DNA from: Georgenia subflava
Lineage (GTDB): Bacteria > Actinomycetota > Actinomycetes > Actinomycetales > Actinomycetaceae
Reading direction: 5' to 3'
NCBI RefSeq assembly: GCF_009193155.1
Contig: NZ_VUKD01000003.1
Location: 124,001-188,000 of the forward strand
Length of the DNA: 64,000 nt
Shown: piece after piece, positions 53,210 to 64,000 of the stretch
Numbering within the stretch: the first letter of the stretch is position 1
Layout of the letters: every line of letters begins with the position of its first letter
Position numbers and translations under genes: made by a program
Notes under the pieces: generated by a model
The model's database searches: none
Told to the model about the DNA's origin: nothing
What the model saw: only the letters and a program-made list of their open reading frames with translations

Positions 53210-55424
53210 GGTCGCCTCCCTCCGGGCCGGGGTCGGCGTCCTCCCGCGCGACGGGGGCGTCGTCGACGGCCTCCATGTCGTCCGGGCGGGCCTGCGCGCC
53301 CAGCGGCTCCGCGCTCTTCTCGGCGGCGTGCAGGGCGTGCGCGGCCCGGACGAGGGTCAGGTGCGAGAAGGCCTGCGGGAAGTTCCCGGTGAAGCGCTCG
53401 CCGTGGGGGTCGTACTCCTCGGACAGGAGCCCGACGTCGTTCATCACGGCGACCAGCTGGTCCATGTGCTGCTTGGCGGTGGTGACGTCCCCGATCCGGG
53501 CGAGCGCGTCCACCAGCCAGAAGCAGCAGGCGAGGAACGGGTGCTCGTCGCCGGCCAGGCCGTCCACCCCGCTCGCGGTGAGGTAGCGGTGCACCCACGG
53601 CCCGTCCGCGAGCTCCTCGCGGACCCGCCTGACGGTGCCGTGCAGGCGCTGGTCCTCCGGCGGGAGGAAGCCCACCTGGACGAGCTGGAGCAGGGACGCG
53701 TCGGTGGTCTTCGACCCGTAGTACTGCACGAAGGAGCCGAGCTCCTCGTCGTAGCCGTGCTCGAGGACGTCGGCCTTGACCTCCTCGCGGACCTCGCGCC
53801 AGCGTTCCACCGGCCCGTCGCAGCCCTCCTCCTCGACGGCGCGGACCGCACAGTCCAACGCCGCCCAGCACATGACCTTGGAATGGGTGAAGTGGCGCAA
53901 CGGGCCGCGGATCTCCCAGATCCCGTGGTCGGGCAGCCGCCACTTGTCGATCATGTTCTCCACGAGGACCCGCTGCAGCGCCCAGGAGTCGCCGTCGGCG
54001 GCCAGCCCGGACCGCCGCGCGAGGTCGAGGGCGAGCATGACCTCGCCGAGGACGTCGTTCTGGTGCTGGTCCACGGCGCCGTTGCCCACCCGCACCGGTG
54101 TGGAGCCCGCGTAGCCGGTGAGGTGCGCGAGCTCGCGCTCGGGCAGCTCGCGGGAGCCGTCCAGCCGGTACATGATCTGCAGGTTCTCTGGGTCGCCGGC
54201 GACGGCGCGCAGGAGCCAGGCGCGCCACTCCTCGGCCTCCTCCCGGAACCCGACCTCGAGCATGGCCTCCAGCGTCAGGGCGGCGTCACGCAGCCAGGAG
54301 AAGCGGTAGTCCCAGTTGCGCTCGCCGCCGATCTCCTCCGGCAGCGAGGTGGTGGCGGCGGCGGCGATGCCCCCGGTGGGCTCCTGGGTCAGGAGCCGGA
54401 GGACGAGGAGGGAGCGGACGACCTGCTCGCAGTAGTCGCCGTCGTAGGAGTTGGCTCGCGCCCAGTCGCCCCAGACCGTCTCGGTGTGGCGCAGCGCCTT
54501 CTCGACGTCGGGGCGGGTGGGGATGCCCTCCCACGACTTCGACCAGGTCATCACCAGCTCGACGGTCTCCCCGCCCGTCACCTCGAAGCCGTCCTGGTGC
54601 CGGCCCTCGACACCCTTGGGCAGCCGGTCGCCGGCGAGCGTGATGGCGTCGGGACCGGCGACGGCGCGGATCACCTCGGCCCCGTCGGGGTCCGTGTCGC
54701 GGTGCACCCACGGCCGGGTCTTGCCGTAGCCGAAGCGCACGACCCACTCGTGCTCGAAGGTCACGGTGCCGGTCAGTCCCTCCACCCGGCGGATGAGGTC
54801 CGACCGGCCGTCCGCCACCGGCATGGCGTCGATCACGCGGGCGGTGCCGGTGGGGGTGGTCCAGGTGGTCTCGAGCACGAAGCTGTCCCCGACGTATCGA
54901 CGGGACGCGGTCACGCCGTCGTCGTTGCCGCTGTTCGCGCCGCCGTCGTTGCCCCGGCTGGTGCCGGTTTTCGCGCCGGCGTCGCGGCTGCTGGTGCCGT
55001 TGTTAGCGCCGTCGTCGTCACGGCTGCTGGTGCTGCTGTTCGCGCCGTCGTCGGTGGTGGCGCCGCTTTTGTCAACGCCGTCGTCGTCGGTGCCGCCTTC
55101 CGCGTCGTTCGCGCCGCGGTCCGTGGCGACGGCGGCCAGCAGCCAGCGGCCGTTCTCCGGGGTACCGAGCAGCGCGGCGAACAGCGCATGCGAGTCGAGC
55201 CACGGCAGGCACAGCCAGTCCACCGAACCGCGCCGCGAGACGACCGCCACCGAGCGCGCGTCCCCGACAACGGCGTAGTCCTCGATAGGCGTGGGTCCGG
55301 GCTGGTCAGCGGTCTCCTGCCGCTCGGCGTCGGCCTGCTGCTCCGCGGTGGCCTGCTGCTCGGTGGCCTCGTCCTTTGCGTCGGTCGCCGCATCGGCTGC
55401 TCTGATGTCGCTGGGTGCCGTCAT
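53202..55424 (-). CDS. Glycoside hydrolase family 15, trehalase/glucoamylase-like, with a repeat-rich insert
   Basis: A 740-residue enzyme of family GH15. The N-terminal beta-sandwich begins near residue 45 ([28 protein letters not shown]); the (alpha/alpha)6 barrel carries [18 protein letters not shown] (about 368) and the catalytic Glu region LLSEEYDP (about 670). Mycobacterial homologues hydrolyse trehalose; glucan activity is possible. A roughly 70-residue Asp/Gly/Ser/Thr/Asn insert (about 101-173) of near-repeats such as D-D-G-A-N-S/N and T-S-S-R-D breaks the sandwich. Start ATG 55424 has CAGGAT 7 nt upstream; ATG 55433 is an alternative. No signal peptide; cytoplasmic. An acidic N-terminus (Glu/Gln/Ala) precedes the fold. 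Confidence 0.9.
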   Translation of the reverse strand: MTAPSDIRAADAATDAKDEATEQQATAEQQADAERQETADQPGPTPIEDYAVVGDARSVAVVSRRGSVDWLCLPWLDSHALFAALLGTPENGRWLLAAVATDRGANDAEGGTDDDGVDKSGATTDDGANSSTSSRDDDGANNGTSSRDAGAKTGTSRGNDGGANSGNDDGVTASRRYVGDSFVLETTWTTPTGTARVIDAMPVADGRSDLIRRVEGLTGTVTFEHEWVVRFGYGKTRPWVHRDTDPDGAEVIRAVAGPDAITLAGDRLPKGVEGRHQDGFEVTGGETVELVMTWSKSWEGIPTRPDVEKALRHTETVWGDWARANSYDGDYCEQVVRSLLVLRLLTQEPTGGIAAAATTSLPEEIGGERNWDYRFSWLRDAALTLEAMLEVGFREEAEEWRAWLLRAVAGDPENLQIMYRLDGSRELPERELAHLTGYAGSTPVRVGNGAVDQHQNDVLGEVMLALDLARRSGLAADGDSWALQRVLVENMIDKWRLPDHGIWEIRGPLRHFTHSKVMCWAALDCAVRAVEEEGCDGPVERWREVREEVKADVLEHGYDEELGSFVQYYGSKTTDASLLQLVQVGFLPPEDQRLHGTVRRVREELADGPWVHRYLTASGVDGLAGDEHPFLACCFWLVDALARIGDVTTAKQHMDQLVAVMNDVGLLSEEYDPHGERFTGNFPQAFSHLTLVRAAHALHAAEKSAEPLGAQARPDDMEAVDDAPVAREDADPGPEGGDHD
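54905..55120 (-). repeat. Degenerate short repeats inside the GH15 gene
   Basis: Imperfect units resembling GCGCCGTCGT-N-GTCACGGCTGC recur across this stretch (for example 54985-55060), all in frame, encoding the low-complexity insert. They look like expansion of a short unit. Confidence 0.65.
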
Positions 55425-55552
55425 CTTTCCCATCCTGGCAGAGCACGCGAACCGGGACGCGGCGAAGGCCCGGCGTCGCGACCGCCGGGACCGGGGCGGC
55501 CGCGTCGCCCACTCCGTCGACTCCCGATCGTCGGCGGGCAGGACCGGGCGAC

Positions 55553-55715
55553 GGGGGAGTGGCGTATCCGGAGCGTGACGAGCAGAGGGCGCGCGGATCC
55601 GGACCGCCCGAGGAGAAGGGGCGTGCGGATCCGGACCGACGGACGGGCAGGGGGGCGCGCGGAACCGGGACCGGCCGACGAGCAGGGGCGTGCGCAGCCG
55701 GAACATGTGACGAAT
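55553..55715. repeat. Degenerate 31-35-bp tandem repeat upstream of uvrA
   Basis: About five diverged units sharing GGGGCGYGCGGATCCGGACCG-like cores occur at roughly 55553, 55585, 55617, 55650 and 55685. They fill much of the 335-bp divergent gap between the GH15 gene and uvrA, and hold no gene. Confidence 0.65.
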
Positions 55716-55730
55716 CGAACAGTTGTGCGG
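55715..55730 (+). promoter_or_regulatory. LexA-like box upstream of uvrA
   Basis: TCGAAC-AGTT-GTGCGG against the actinobacterial SOS consensus TCGAAC-N4-GTTCGA: the left half is perfect, the right half 4 of 6. It overlaps the -35 region of the uvrA promoter. Confidence 0.55.
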
Positions 55731-55747
55731 CTGTGGGTGCGGGCGCA

Positions 55748-55753
55748 TATCAT
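55748..55753 (+). promoter_or_regulatory. -10 hexamer of leaderless uvrA
   Basis: TATCAT, 6 nt before GTG 55760, fixing that start against earlier in-frame codons in the repeat region. Confidence 0.65.
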
Positions 55754-55759
55754 CGCCGG

Positions 55760-58600
<2,841 letters not shown>

Positions 58601-58646
58601 CCTGCGCGGCAGACGGTGAATCCTCGCCCGGGCACCGGCGGACGGC

Positions 58647-58652
58647 TAGCGT
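58647..58652 (+). promoter_or_regulatory. -10 hexamer of the leaderless OsmC-like gene
   Basis: TAGCGT, 6 nt before ATG 58659; an in-frame GTG at 58653 lies directly behind it. Confidence 0.6.
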
Positions 58653-58658
58653 GTGGTC

Positions 58659-59144
58659 ATGGGAGCACTCCAGACGTACAACGTGACAGTCGACTGGACC
58701 GGGGCCGACGAGCGCGGCACGTCGAGCTACACCAGCTACTCGCGCGACCACGAGGTGCGGGTGGAGGGCAAGCCCACGCTGCTGGCCACCTCGGACCTCA
58801 AGGTCCGCACCGACGTGAGCCGGTACCGCGCCGAGGAGCTCTTCGTCGGCTCCATCTCCCAGGCCCAGATGCTGTGGTTCCTGCGCACCGCCGCGAGGCA
58901 CGACGTCGTCGTGCTCGGCTACGCCGACAAGGCGACCGGGACGCAGCGCGTGGAGGGCGCCGGCTCGGGGCCCTTCGTCGAGGTCGTGCTCCGCCCCCGG
59001 GTGACGTTCGCCGACCCGGGCGTCAGCGAGGAGCTCGCCGCCCGCCTGCACCACGAGGCCCGTGAGTACAACCACGTCGCCCGGTCAGTCGGCTTCCCGG
59101 TCCGTGTCGAACCCGCGCACACCACGGCCCACACCACCGCCTGA
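58659..59144 (+). CDS. OsmC-like protein lacking both catalytic cysteines
   Basis: A 161-residue OsmC fold (GALQTYNVTVDWTGA...; RYRAEELFVGSISQAQMLWFLRTA near residues 60-85). Where OsmC and Ohr have a peroxidatic Cys (xxxCH) it has Q-A-Q-M, and the second site (about 140) reads EYNHVARSVGFPV; no cysteine exists in the whole protein. It therefore cannot act by the usual Cys-based peroxide reduction. Cysteine-free OsmC relatives are common beside uvrA in actinobacteria to my memory, but their role is unknown. ATG 58659 is set by the leaderless promoter. Confidence 0.87.
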   Translation: MGALQTYNVTVDWTGADERGTSSYTSYSRDHEVRVEGKPTLLATSDLKVRTDVSRYRAEELFVGSISQAQMLWFLRTAARHDVVVLGYADKATGTQRVEGAGSGPFVEVVLRPRVTFADPGVSEELAARLHHEAREYNHVARSVGFPVRVEPAHTTAHTTA

Positions 59145-59229
59145 CCACCGCGCGACCGGCGGCAGCGCCACCGGCCGAGTGGGGTCCGGATCCGACGCGA
59201 CGGCGCCGCGAGGCGTCCCCGTGCTGACG

Positions 59230-59235
59230 TAGGCT
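59230..59235 (+). promoter_or_regulatory. -10 hexamer of leaderless uvrC
   Basis: TAGGCT, 7 nt before ATG 59243. Confidence 0.65.
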
Positions 59236-59242
59236 CGAGGGC

Positions 59243-61402
59243 ATGGCCGACCCGTCCACGTACCGACCCCGGCCGGGGGAGGTGCCCGACCAGCCGGGCG
59301 TCTACCGCTTCCGCGACCCGCACGGCCGCGTCGTCTACGTCGGCAAGGCCAAGAGCCTGCGCAGCCGGCTCGCCAGCTACTTCCAGGACATCGCGGCGCT
59401 GCACCCACGGACCCGGCAGATGGTCACGACCGCCTCCTCGGTGGAGTGGACGGTCGTCGGCACCGAGGTCGAGTCGCTCGCGCTCGAGTACGCCTGGATC
59501 AAGGAGTTCGACCCGCGGTTCAACGTCAAGTACCGCGACGACAAGTCCTACCCCTTCCTCGCCGTCACCATGGGGGAGGAGGTGCCCCGCGTCCAGGTCA
59601 TGCGCGGCGCCAAGCGCAAGGGCACCCGCTACTTCGGTCCCTACACGCACGCCTGGGCGATCCGCGAGACAGTCGACCTGCTGCTGCGGGTCTTCCCTGT
59701 GCGCACCTGCTCGCCGGGCGTGTACCGGCGCGCGGAGTCCTCGGGCCGGCCGTGCCTGCTCGGCTACATCGACAAGTGCTCGGCGCCGTGCGTGGGGCGG
59801 ATCTCCAAGGAGGACCACCGCGAGCTCGCGGACGAGTTCTGCCGCTTCATGGAGGGCGAGACCGGTCCGCACCTGCGCCGCGTCGAGCGGGAGATGCGCG
59901 CGGCCGCGGCGGAGCAGGACTACGAGCGCGCCGCCCGCCTGCGTGACGACGTCGCCGCCCTGCGCAAGGTGGTGGAGAAGAACGCCGTCGTCCTCCCCGA
60001 CGGCACCGACGCGGACATCTTCGCCCTCGCCGCCGACGAGCTCGAGGCGAGCGTCCAGGTGTTCCACGTGCGCGGCGGCCGGATCCGCGGCCAGCGCGGC
60101 TGGGTGGTCGAGCGCGTCGAGGAGCTCGACGAGGCGGGCCTCGTCGAGCACCTCCTGCTGCAGGTGTACGGCGACGCCCCGGCCGCCGTCGCCCCGCACG
60201 ATGCGAACTCGGTCGGCAAGTCCCGTGCGCGCCGGGCCGACGGCGAGGCGACGAGCGTCGACGACGTTCCCCACACCCCGACCACGGCCGTGCCGCGCGA
60301 GATCCTCGTGCCGGTCCTGCCCGCCGACCTCGAGGGCGTGACGGCGTGGCTCTCGGGTCTTCGCGGTGCCCGGGTCAGCATCCGGGTGCCGCAGCGCGGC
60401 GACAAGAGGAAGCTCGCCGAGACGGTGCACGCCAACGCCGAGCAGGCGCTGACGCTGCACAAGACCCGCCGCGCCGGCGACCTGACGTCCCGGTCCAAGG
60501 CCCTCGGCGAGCTGCAGGAGGCGCTCGGGCTGGCGGAGTCCCCGCTGCGCATCGAGTGCTACGACATCTCCCACACCCAGGGCGCCCACCAGGTGGGCTC
60601 CATGGTCGTCTTCGAGGACGGCGTCGCCAAGAAGTCCGAGTACCGCCACTTCGTCGTCCGCGGCGAGGACGGCGAGGGGGCCCGCGACGACACCGCGGCC
60701 ATGGACGAGGTGCTGCGCCGGCGCTTCCGCCGCTACGTCGCCGAGCAGGAGGCGCTCGCCCAGGCCCGCGCGGACGCGCCGGGTCTCGCCGACGCCGCGG
60801 CGCTCGCGGTCGGCGCCGCCCTCGCCGGCGACGACCCCGACCGCCAGGACACCCCCGTCGTCGACCTCGACGCCGTGGACGACGACGGCGTGCCGCTGCG
60901 ATCCGGACCGGTGGACCCCACCACGGGACGGGCACGCCGTTTCGCCTACCCGCCCAACCTGGTGGTGGTCGACGGCGGGCAGCCCCAGGTCGCCGCCGCC
61001 CAGCGGGTCCTCGACGAGCTCGGCATCGACGACGTCGCGCTCGTCGGTCTGGCCAAGCGTCTGGAGGAGGTCTGGCTGCCCGGCGACGACTTCCCGGTGG
61101 TGCTGCCGCGCACCTCGCCGGCCCTGTACCTCCTGCAGCACCTGCGCGACGAGTCGCACCGCTTCGCCATCAGCCACCACCGCTCCCGGCGCGCCAAGGC
61201 CATGACCCGCTCCGTGCTCGACGACGTCCCCGGCCTCGGCCCCACCCGCCAGGCGGCCCTGCTCAAGGCCTTCGGCTCGGTCAAGAACATCCGGGCCGCC
61301 TCCGTGGAGGAGGTCGCCGCCGTCAAGGGCGTCGGCCCGCGCACCGCCCAGGCGGTCCTGGACGCGCTGGCACCCGGCGGGCGTGACCACCTGGCATCCT
61401 GA
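59243..61402 (+). CDS. uvrC: Excinuclease ABC subunit C
   Basis: A 719-residue dual-incision nuclease. The N-terminal GIY-YIG domain (PGVYRFRD...[14 protein letters not shown], about 18-45) makes the 3' cut; a UVR motif (about 205-240) binds UvrB; the RNase H-like domain makes the 5' cut, with [11 protein letters not shown] (about 435) and [10 protein letters not shown] (about 573); a helix-hairpin-helix pair ends the protein (about 655-710). An acidic insert in the RNase H region (about 510-560, [12 protein letters not shown]) is typical of actinobacteria. It is followed by rapZ after 4 bases. Confidence 0.97.
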   Translation: MADPSTYRPRPGEVPDQPGVYRFRDPHGRVVYVGKAKSLRSRLASYFQDIAALHPRTRQMVTTASSVEWTVVGTEVESLALEYAWIKEFDPRFNVKYRDDKSYPFLAVTMGEEVPRVQVMRGAKRKGTRYFGPYTHAWAIRETVDLLLRVFPVRTCSPGVYRRAESSGRPCLLGYIDKCSAPCVGRISKEDHRELADEFCRFMEGETGPHLRRVEREMRAAAAEQDYERAARLRDDVAALRKVVEKNAVVLPDGTDADIFALAADELEASVQVFHVRGGRIRGQRGWVVERVEELDEAGLVEHLLLQVYGDAPAAVAPHDANSVGKSRARRADGEATSVDDVPHTPTTAVPREILVPVLPADLEGVTAWLSGLRGARVSIRVPQRGDKRKLAETVHANAEQALTLHKTRRAGDLTSRSKALGELQEALGLAESPLRIECYDISHTQGAHQVGSMVVFEDGVAKKSEYRHFVVRGEDGEGARDDTAAMDEVLRRRFRRYVAEQEALAQARADAPGLADAAALAVGAALAGDDPDRQDTPVVDLDAVDDDGVPLRSGPVDPTTGRARRFAYPPNLVVVDGGQPQVAAAQRVLDELGIDDVALVGLAKRLEEVWLPGDDFPVVLPRTSPALYLLQHLRDESHRFAISHHRSRRAKAMTRSVLDDVPGLGPTRQAALLKAFGSVKNIRAASVEEVAAVKGVGPRTAQAVLDALAPGGRDHLAS

Positions 61403-61406
61403 GGGC

Positions 61407-62357
61407 ATGACGAACGAGGGCACCGACGACACGCGTCCGCAGACCGTCCCCGAGGGGATCCCGCTGCTGGACGCCGAGTCGCGGCTGCCCAAGAACGACC
61501 CGCCAGAGCTGCTCATCATCACCGGCATGTCCGGCGCCGGCCGCTCGCGCACCGCCGCCGCGCTGGAGGACCTCGACTGGTACGTCGTCGACAACCTGCC
61601 GCCGCGGATGCTCGCCGCGCTGGCCCGGATGATGACCCCGGCCGAGGGTGGCGTGCACCGCCTCGCCGCCGTCGTCGACGTGCGCAGCCGCGAGTTCTTC
61701 GCGGACCTGGTCAGCGTCCTGGACCAGCTGCGCATGCAGGGCACCGACTACCGGATCGTCTTCCTGGACGCCGCCGACGACGAGCTCGTCCGCCGCTACG
61801 AGTCCGTCCGCCGCCCGCACCCGCTGCAGGGCGAGGGCCGCCTGCTGGACGGCATCGCCGAGGAGCGCCAGCTGCTGGCGCACCTGCGCCGCCGCGCCGA
61901 CGTCCTGATCGACACCACCGACCTGTCCGTGCACGACCTGGCCCGCAAGGTCCGTGAGGTCGTCGCGGGGGAGGGCGACCGGCCGCTGCGGCTGACGGTG
62001 GTCTCCTTCGGCTTCAAGTACGGCCTGCCGCTCGACGCCGACCACGTCGTGGACGTGCGCTTCCTGACCAACCCCTACTGGGTGACCGAGCTGCGCCACC
62101 TCACCGGCCGCGACGAGCAGGTGCGCGACTACGTCCTCGGCCTCGAGGGGGCCGAGGAGTTCGCCGACCGCTACGTCGACGCCATCGCCCCCGTGCTGGA
62201 CGGCTACATCAACGAGCTCAAGCCCTTCGTGACCATCGCGGTGGGCTGCACCGGCGGCAAGCACCGCTCCGTGGCGATGACGGAGGCGATCGCCGAGCGG
62301 CTGCGCGACCGCGGCCAGTCGGTGCGCACCCTGCACCGGGACCTGGGGCGCGAATGA
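61407..62357 (+). CDS. rapZ: RNase adapter protein RapZ (YvcJ-like ATPase)
   Basis: A 316-residue P-loop ATP/GTP-binding protein with Walker A GMSGAGRS (about residue 41), [12 protein letters not shown], and a C-terminal domain with [23 protein letters not shown] (about 205-230, in two motifs) and [12 protein letters not shown]. In E. coli RapZ guides a small RNA to RNase E; in actinobacteria its role is not clear but it is always with yvcK and whiA. ATG 61407 is 4 bases after uvrC; CATCCT (61395-61400) 6 nt upstream is a weak leaderless -10. The stop overlaps yvcK (ATGA). Confidence 0.95.
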   Translation: MTNEGTDDTRPQTVPEGIPLLDAESRLPKNDPPELLIITGMSGAGRSRTAAALEDLDWYVVDNLPPRMLAALARMMTPAEGGVHRLAAVVDVRSREFFADLVSVLDQLRMQGTDYRIVFLDAADDELVRRYESVRRPHPLQGEGRLLDGIAEERQLLAHLRRRADVLIDTTDLSVHDLARKVREVVAGEGDRPLRLTVVSFGFKYGLPLDADHVVDVRFLTNPYWVTELRHLTGRDEQVRDYVLGLEGAEEFADRYVDAIAPVLDGYINELKPFVTIAVGCTGGKHRSVAMTEAIAERLRDRGQSVRTLHRDLGRE

Positions 62358-63382
62358 GCGTCCTCGACCCGGGAGGCGTCCCCGACCGCGGCACGGGCCT
62401 GCAGCCCGGCGCGCGCGGGCCCGCCGTGGCCGCGCTCGGCGGTGGGCACGGCCTCGCCGCGACCCTGGGGGCGCTGCGCCACATCTCGCAGAACCTCACC
62501 GCGGTGGTGACGGTCGCAGACGACGGCGGATCGTCCGGCCGCCTGCGCCACGAGCTGAGTGTGCTCCCGCCGGGGGACCTGCGCATGGCGCTGTCCGCGC
62601 TGTGCGACGACGGCGAGTGGGGCCTGACCTGGCGCGACGTGCTCCAGCACCGCTTCGTCTCCGAGGGGCCGCTGAACAACCACGCCGTCGGCAACCTGCT
62701 CATCGTCGCGCTCTGGGAGCTCCTCGGCAACGAGGTCGCCGGGCTCGACCTCGTCGGCCGGCTGCTCGGCGTGCGCGGACGCGTGCTGCCGATGGCCGCG
62801 GTCCCGCTGGAGATCGAGGCCGACGTGTGCTCCGACGGCGTCGTGCGCACCGTGCGCGGCCAGGCCAACGTCGCCGTCTCCGAGGGGCGGGTCGAGCACG
62901 TGCGGCTCGTGCCCGAGGACCCGCCCGCGTGCCCCGAGGCGCTCGAGGCCGTGCGGGCCGCGGACTGGGTCGTCCTCGGCCCCGGCTCCTGGTACACCTC
63001 CGTGATTCCGCACCTGCTCGTGCCCGAGCTCTACCGCGCGCTCCACGAGACGACGGCGCACCGCGCCCTGACCATCAACCTCACCGCCCAGGTGGGGGAG
63101 ACCAGCGGCATGACCGCCGCCGACCACGTGCGCAGCCTCCACGAGCACGCCCCCGACCTGCGGCTGGACGTCATCCTCGCCGACCCCACCGCCGTCGAGG
63201 ACATCGACGACCTCACCGACGCGGCCTCCGGGTGCGGCGCCCGGGTGCTGCTGCGCCAGATCGGCGGCGGGGACGCCCGCGACCGGCACGACCCCCTCCG
63301 GCTGGCGGCGGCCTACCGGGACGCCTTCGAGGGCGTCCTGGGCGACGTCGCGCCGGGCGCGGGAGGAACGTCGGCGCGATGA
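62354..63382 (+). CDS. yvcK: YvcK/CofD-like protein, gluconeogenesis factor family
   Basis: A 342-residue YvcK family protein. The nucleotide-binding [12 protein letters not shown] (about residues 27-38), [10 protein letters not shown] (about 56), [14 protein letters not shown] and the GNLLIVAL stretch are characteristic. It helps growth on gluconeogenic carbon and cell-wall building in other Gram-positives, with UDP-GlcNAc as ligand. ATG 62354 overlaps rapZ (ATGA); its own stop overlaps the ATG at 63379. The three-gene rapZ-yvcK-whiA set is a fixed actinobacterial and firmicute group. Confidence 0.94.
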   Translation: MSVLDPGGVPDRGTGLQPGARGPAVAALGGGHGLAATLGALRHISQNLTAVVTVADDGGSSGRLRHELSVLPPGDLRMALSALCDDGEWGLTWRDVLQHRFVSEGPLNNHAVGNLLIVALWELLGNEVAGLDLVGRLLGVRGRVLPMAAVPLEIEADVCSDGVVRTVRGQANVAVSEGRVEHVRLVPEDPPACPEALEAVRAADWVVLGPGSWYTSVIPHLLVPELYRALHETTAHRALTINLTAQVGETSGMTAADHVRSLHEHAPDLRLDVILADPTAVEDIDDLTDAASGCGARVLLRQIGGGDARDRHDPLRLAAAYRDAFEGVLGDVAPGAGGTSAR

Positions 63383-63399
63383 GTGCGAAGATGACCGGC

Positions 63400-64000
63400 A
63401 TGTCGTTGACCTCCGCCGTGAAGGATGAGCTCGCCCGTCTCCGGGTGGACAAGGTGTCGGCCCGCAAGGCGGAGGTGGCCGCGACGCTGCGGTTCGCCGG
63501 TGGCCTGCACATCATCTCGGGCCGCATCGTGGTCGAGGCCGAGCTCGACGCCGGCATCGCCGCCCGCCGGCTGCGCCAGACCATGCAGGAGGTCTACGGG
63601 CACTCCTCCGACATCATCGTCGTCTCCGGCGGCGGGCTGCGCCGCGGCAACCGCTACGTCGTCCGCGTCGTCAAGGACGGCGAGTCCCTCGCCCGGCAGA
63701 CCGGGCTGCTCGACAACCGGGGCCGCCCGGTGCGGGGCCTGCCGCCGCAGGTCGTCTCCGCCGGCGTCGCCGAGGCCACCGCAGCGTGGCGCGGCGCCTT
63801 CCTCGCGCACGGCTCGCTCACCGAGCCGGGCCGCTCCAGCTCCCTCGAGGTGACCTGCCCCGGCCCCGAGGCCGCGCTCGCCCTGGTCGGCGCCGCCCGC
63901 CGCATGAACGTCGCCGCCAAGGCCCGCGAGGTCCGCGGCATCGACCGCGTCGTCATCCGCGACGGTGACGCCATCTCGGCGATGCTCACCCGCATGGGCG
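63400..64000 (+). CDS. whiA: Sporulation/cell-division regulator WhiA (3' end missing)
   Basis: The first 200 residues of WhiA; the frame runs off the window end. The LAGLIDADG-like fold starts [36 protein letters not shown] (in two parts, about 2-37) and continues [27 protein letters not shown]. WhiA binds DNA to control cell division and, in Streptomyces, sporulation, with a C-terminal helix-turn-helix outside the window. ATG 63400 gives the family N-terminus and has GAAGAT 7 nt upstream; ATG 63379, overlapping the yvcK stop (ATGA), and ATG 63391 are in-frame alternatives adding seven and three residues. Confidence 0.95.
   Translation, partial: MSLTSAVKDELARLRVDKVSARKAEVAATLRFAGGLHIISGRIVVEAELDAGIAARRLRQTMQEVYGHSSDIIVVSGGGLRRGNRYVVRVVKDGESLARQTGLLDNRGRPVRGLPPQVVSAGVAEATAAWRGAFLAHGSLTEPGRSSSLEVTCPGPEAALALVGAARRMNVAAKAREVRGIDRVVIRDGDAISAMLTRMG

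Overview
The window is about 73% GC, densely coded and free of transposases, phage genes and CRISPR arrays. Gene order and family variants point to an actinobacterium, most likely Micrococcales (Cellulomonas/Georgenia-like). Diagnostic features are the hisI-trpE-membrane protein-trpC-trpB-trpA-lgt-gltBD-pyk order, an ANTAR regulator (PdtaR type) next to polA and rpsA, the uvrC-rapZ-yvcK-whiA cluster, polA without a working proofreading domain, and many leaderless genes. Genus is an inference; no 16S gene is present.

Layout. 1-7060: a heterodimeric ABC exporter converging on a tricorn-like protease. 7221-14207: hisI and the tryptophan genes trpE, trpC, trpB, trpA with three small membrane proteins (trpD and trpG are not here). 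14234-16149: nadE and a RIO1-like kinase, sitting between trpA and lgt. 16327-25379: lgt, glutamate synthase gltBD, pyk. 25585-33713: tRNA-Leu(CAA), an ANTAR response regulator, an atypical acetyltransferase-like gene of lower GC, a thioesterase, polA, a 222-bp duplicated intergenic module, a methyltransferase and rpsA. 33864-43698: accessory and housekeeping genes (multicopper oxidase pair, asparaginase, two redox/iron genes, coaE, a BCCT transporter, an adenosyltransferase, an FtsH-like protease). 43763-55424: a MarR regulator divergent from ftsH, uvrB, a TerC gene behind a manganese-type riboswitch, a PcaD-PcaC fusion between two IclR regulators, and a minus-strand GH15/MBL/YciI/BASS group. 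55760-64000: uvrA, an OsmC-like protein, uvrC, rapZ, yvcK and the 5' part of whiA.

Regulation visible in the DNA is unusually clear. At least 15 genes have a TANNNT -10 hexamer exactly 6-7 bases before the start codon, the mark of leaderless transcripts; these settle most starts. Other readable signals are a DtxR/IdeR-type iron box over the promoter of a siderophore-interacting protein, a LexA-like half-conserved box at uvrA, a 20-bp palindrome covering the -10 of marR, and a TerC leader in which one CCTCCG strand can pair either with the aptamer base or with the ribosome binding site.

The strongest candidates for something not already described are the 222-bp tandem duplication with a long AT-rich palindrome after polA (30689-31092), the MarR/FtsH-paralogue pair with an altered FtsH pore loop, and a 33-codon upstream reading frame with a near-perfect Shine-Dalgarno that overlaps the RIO kinase start. 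No large novel multi-gene system was found; most of the window is conserved actinobacterial core.
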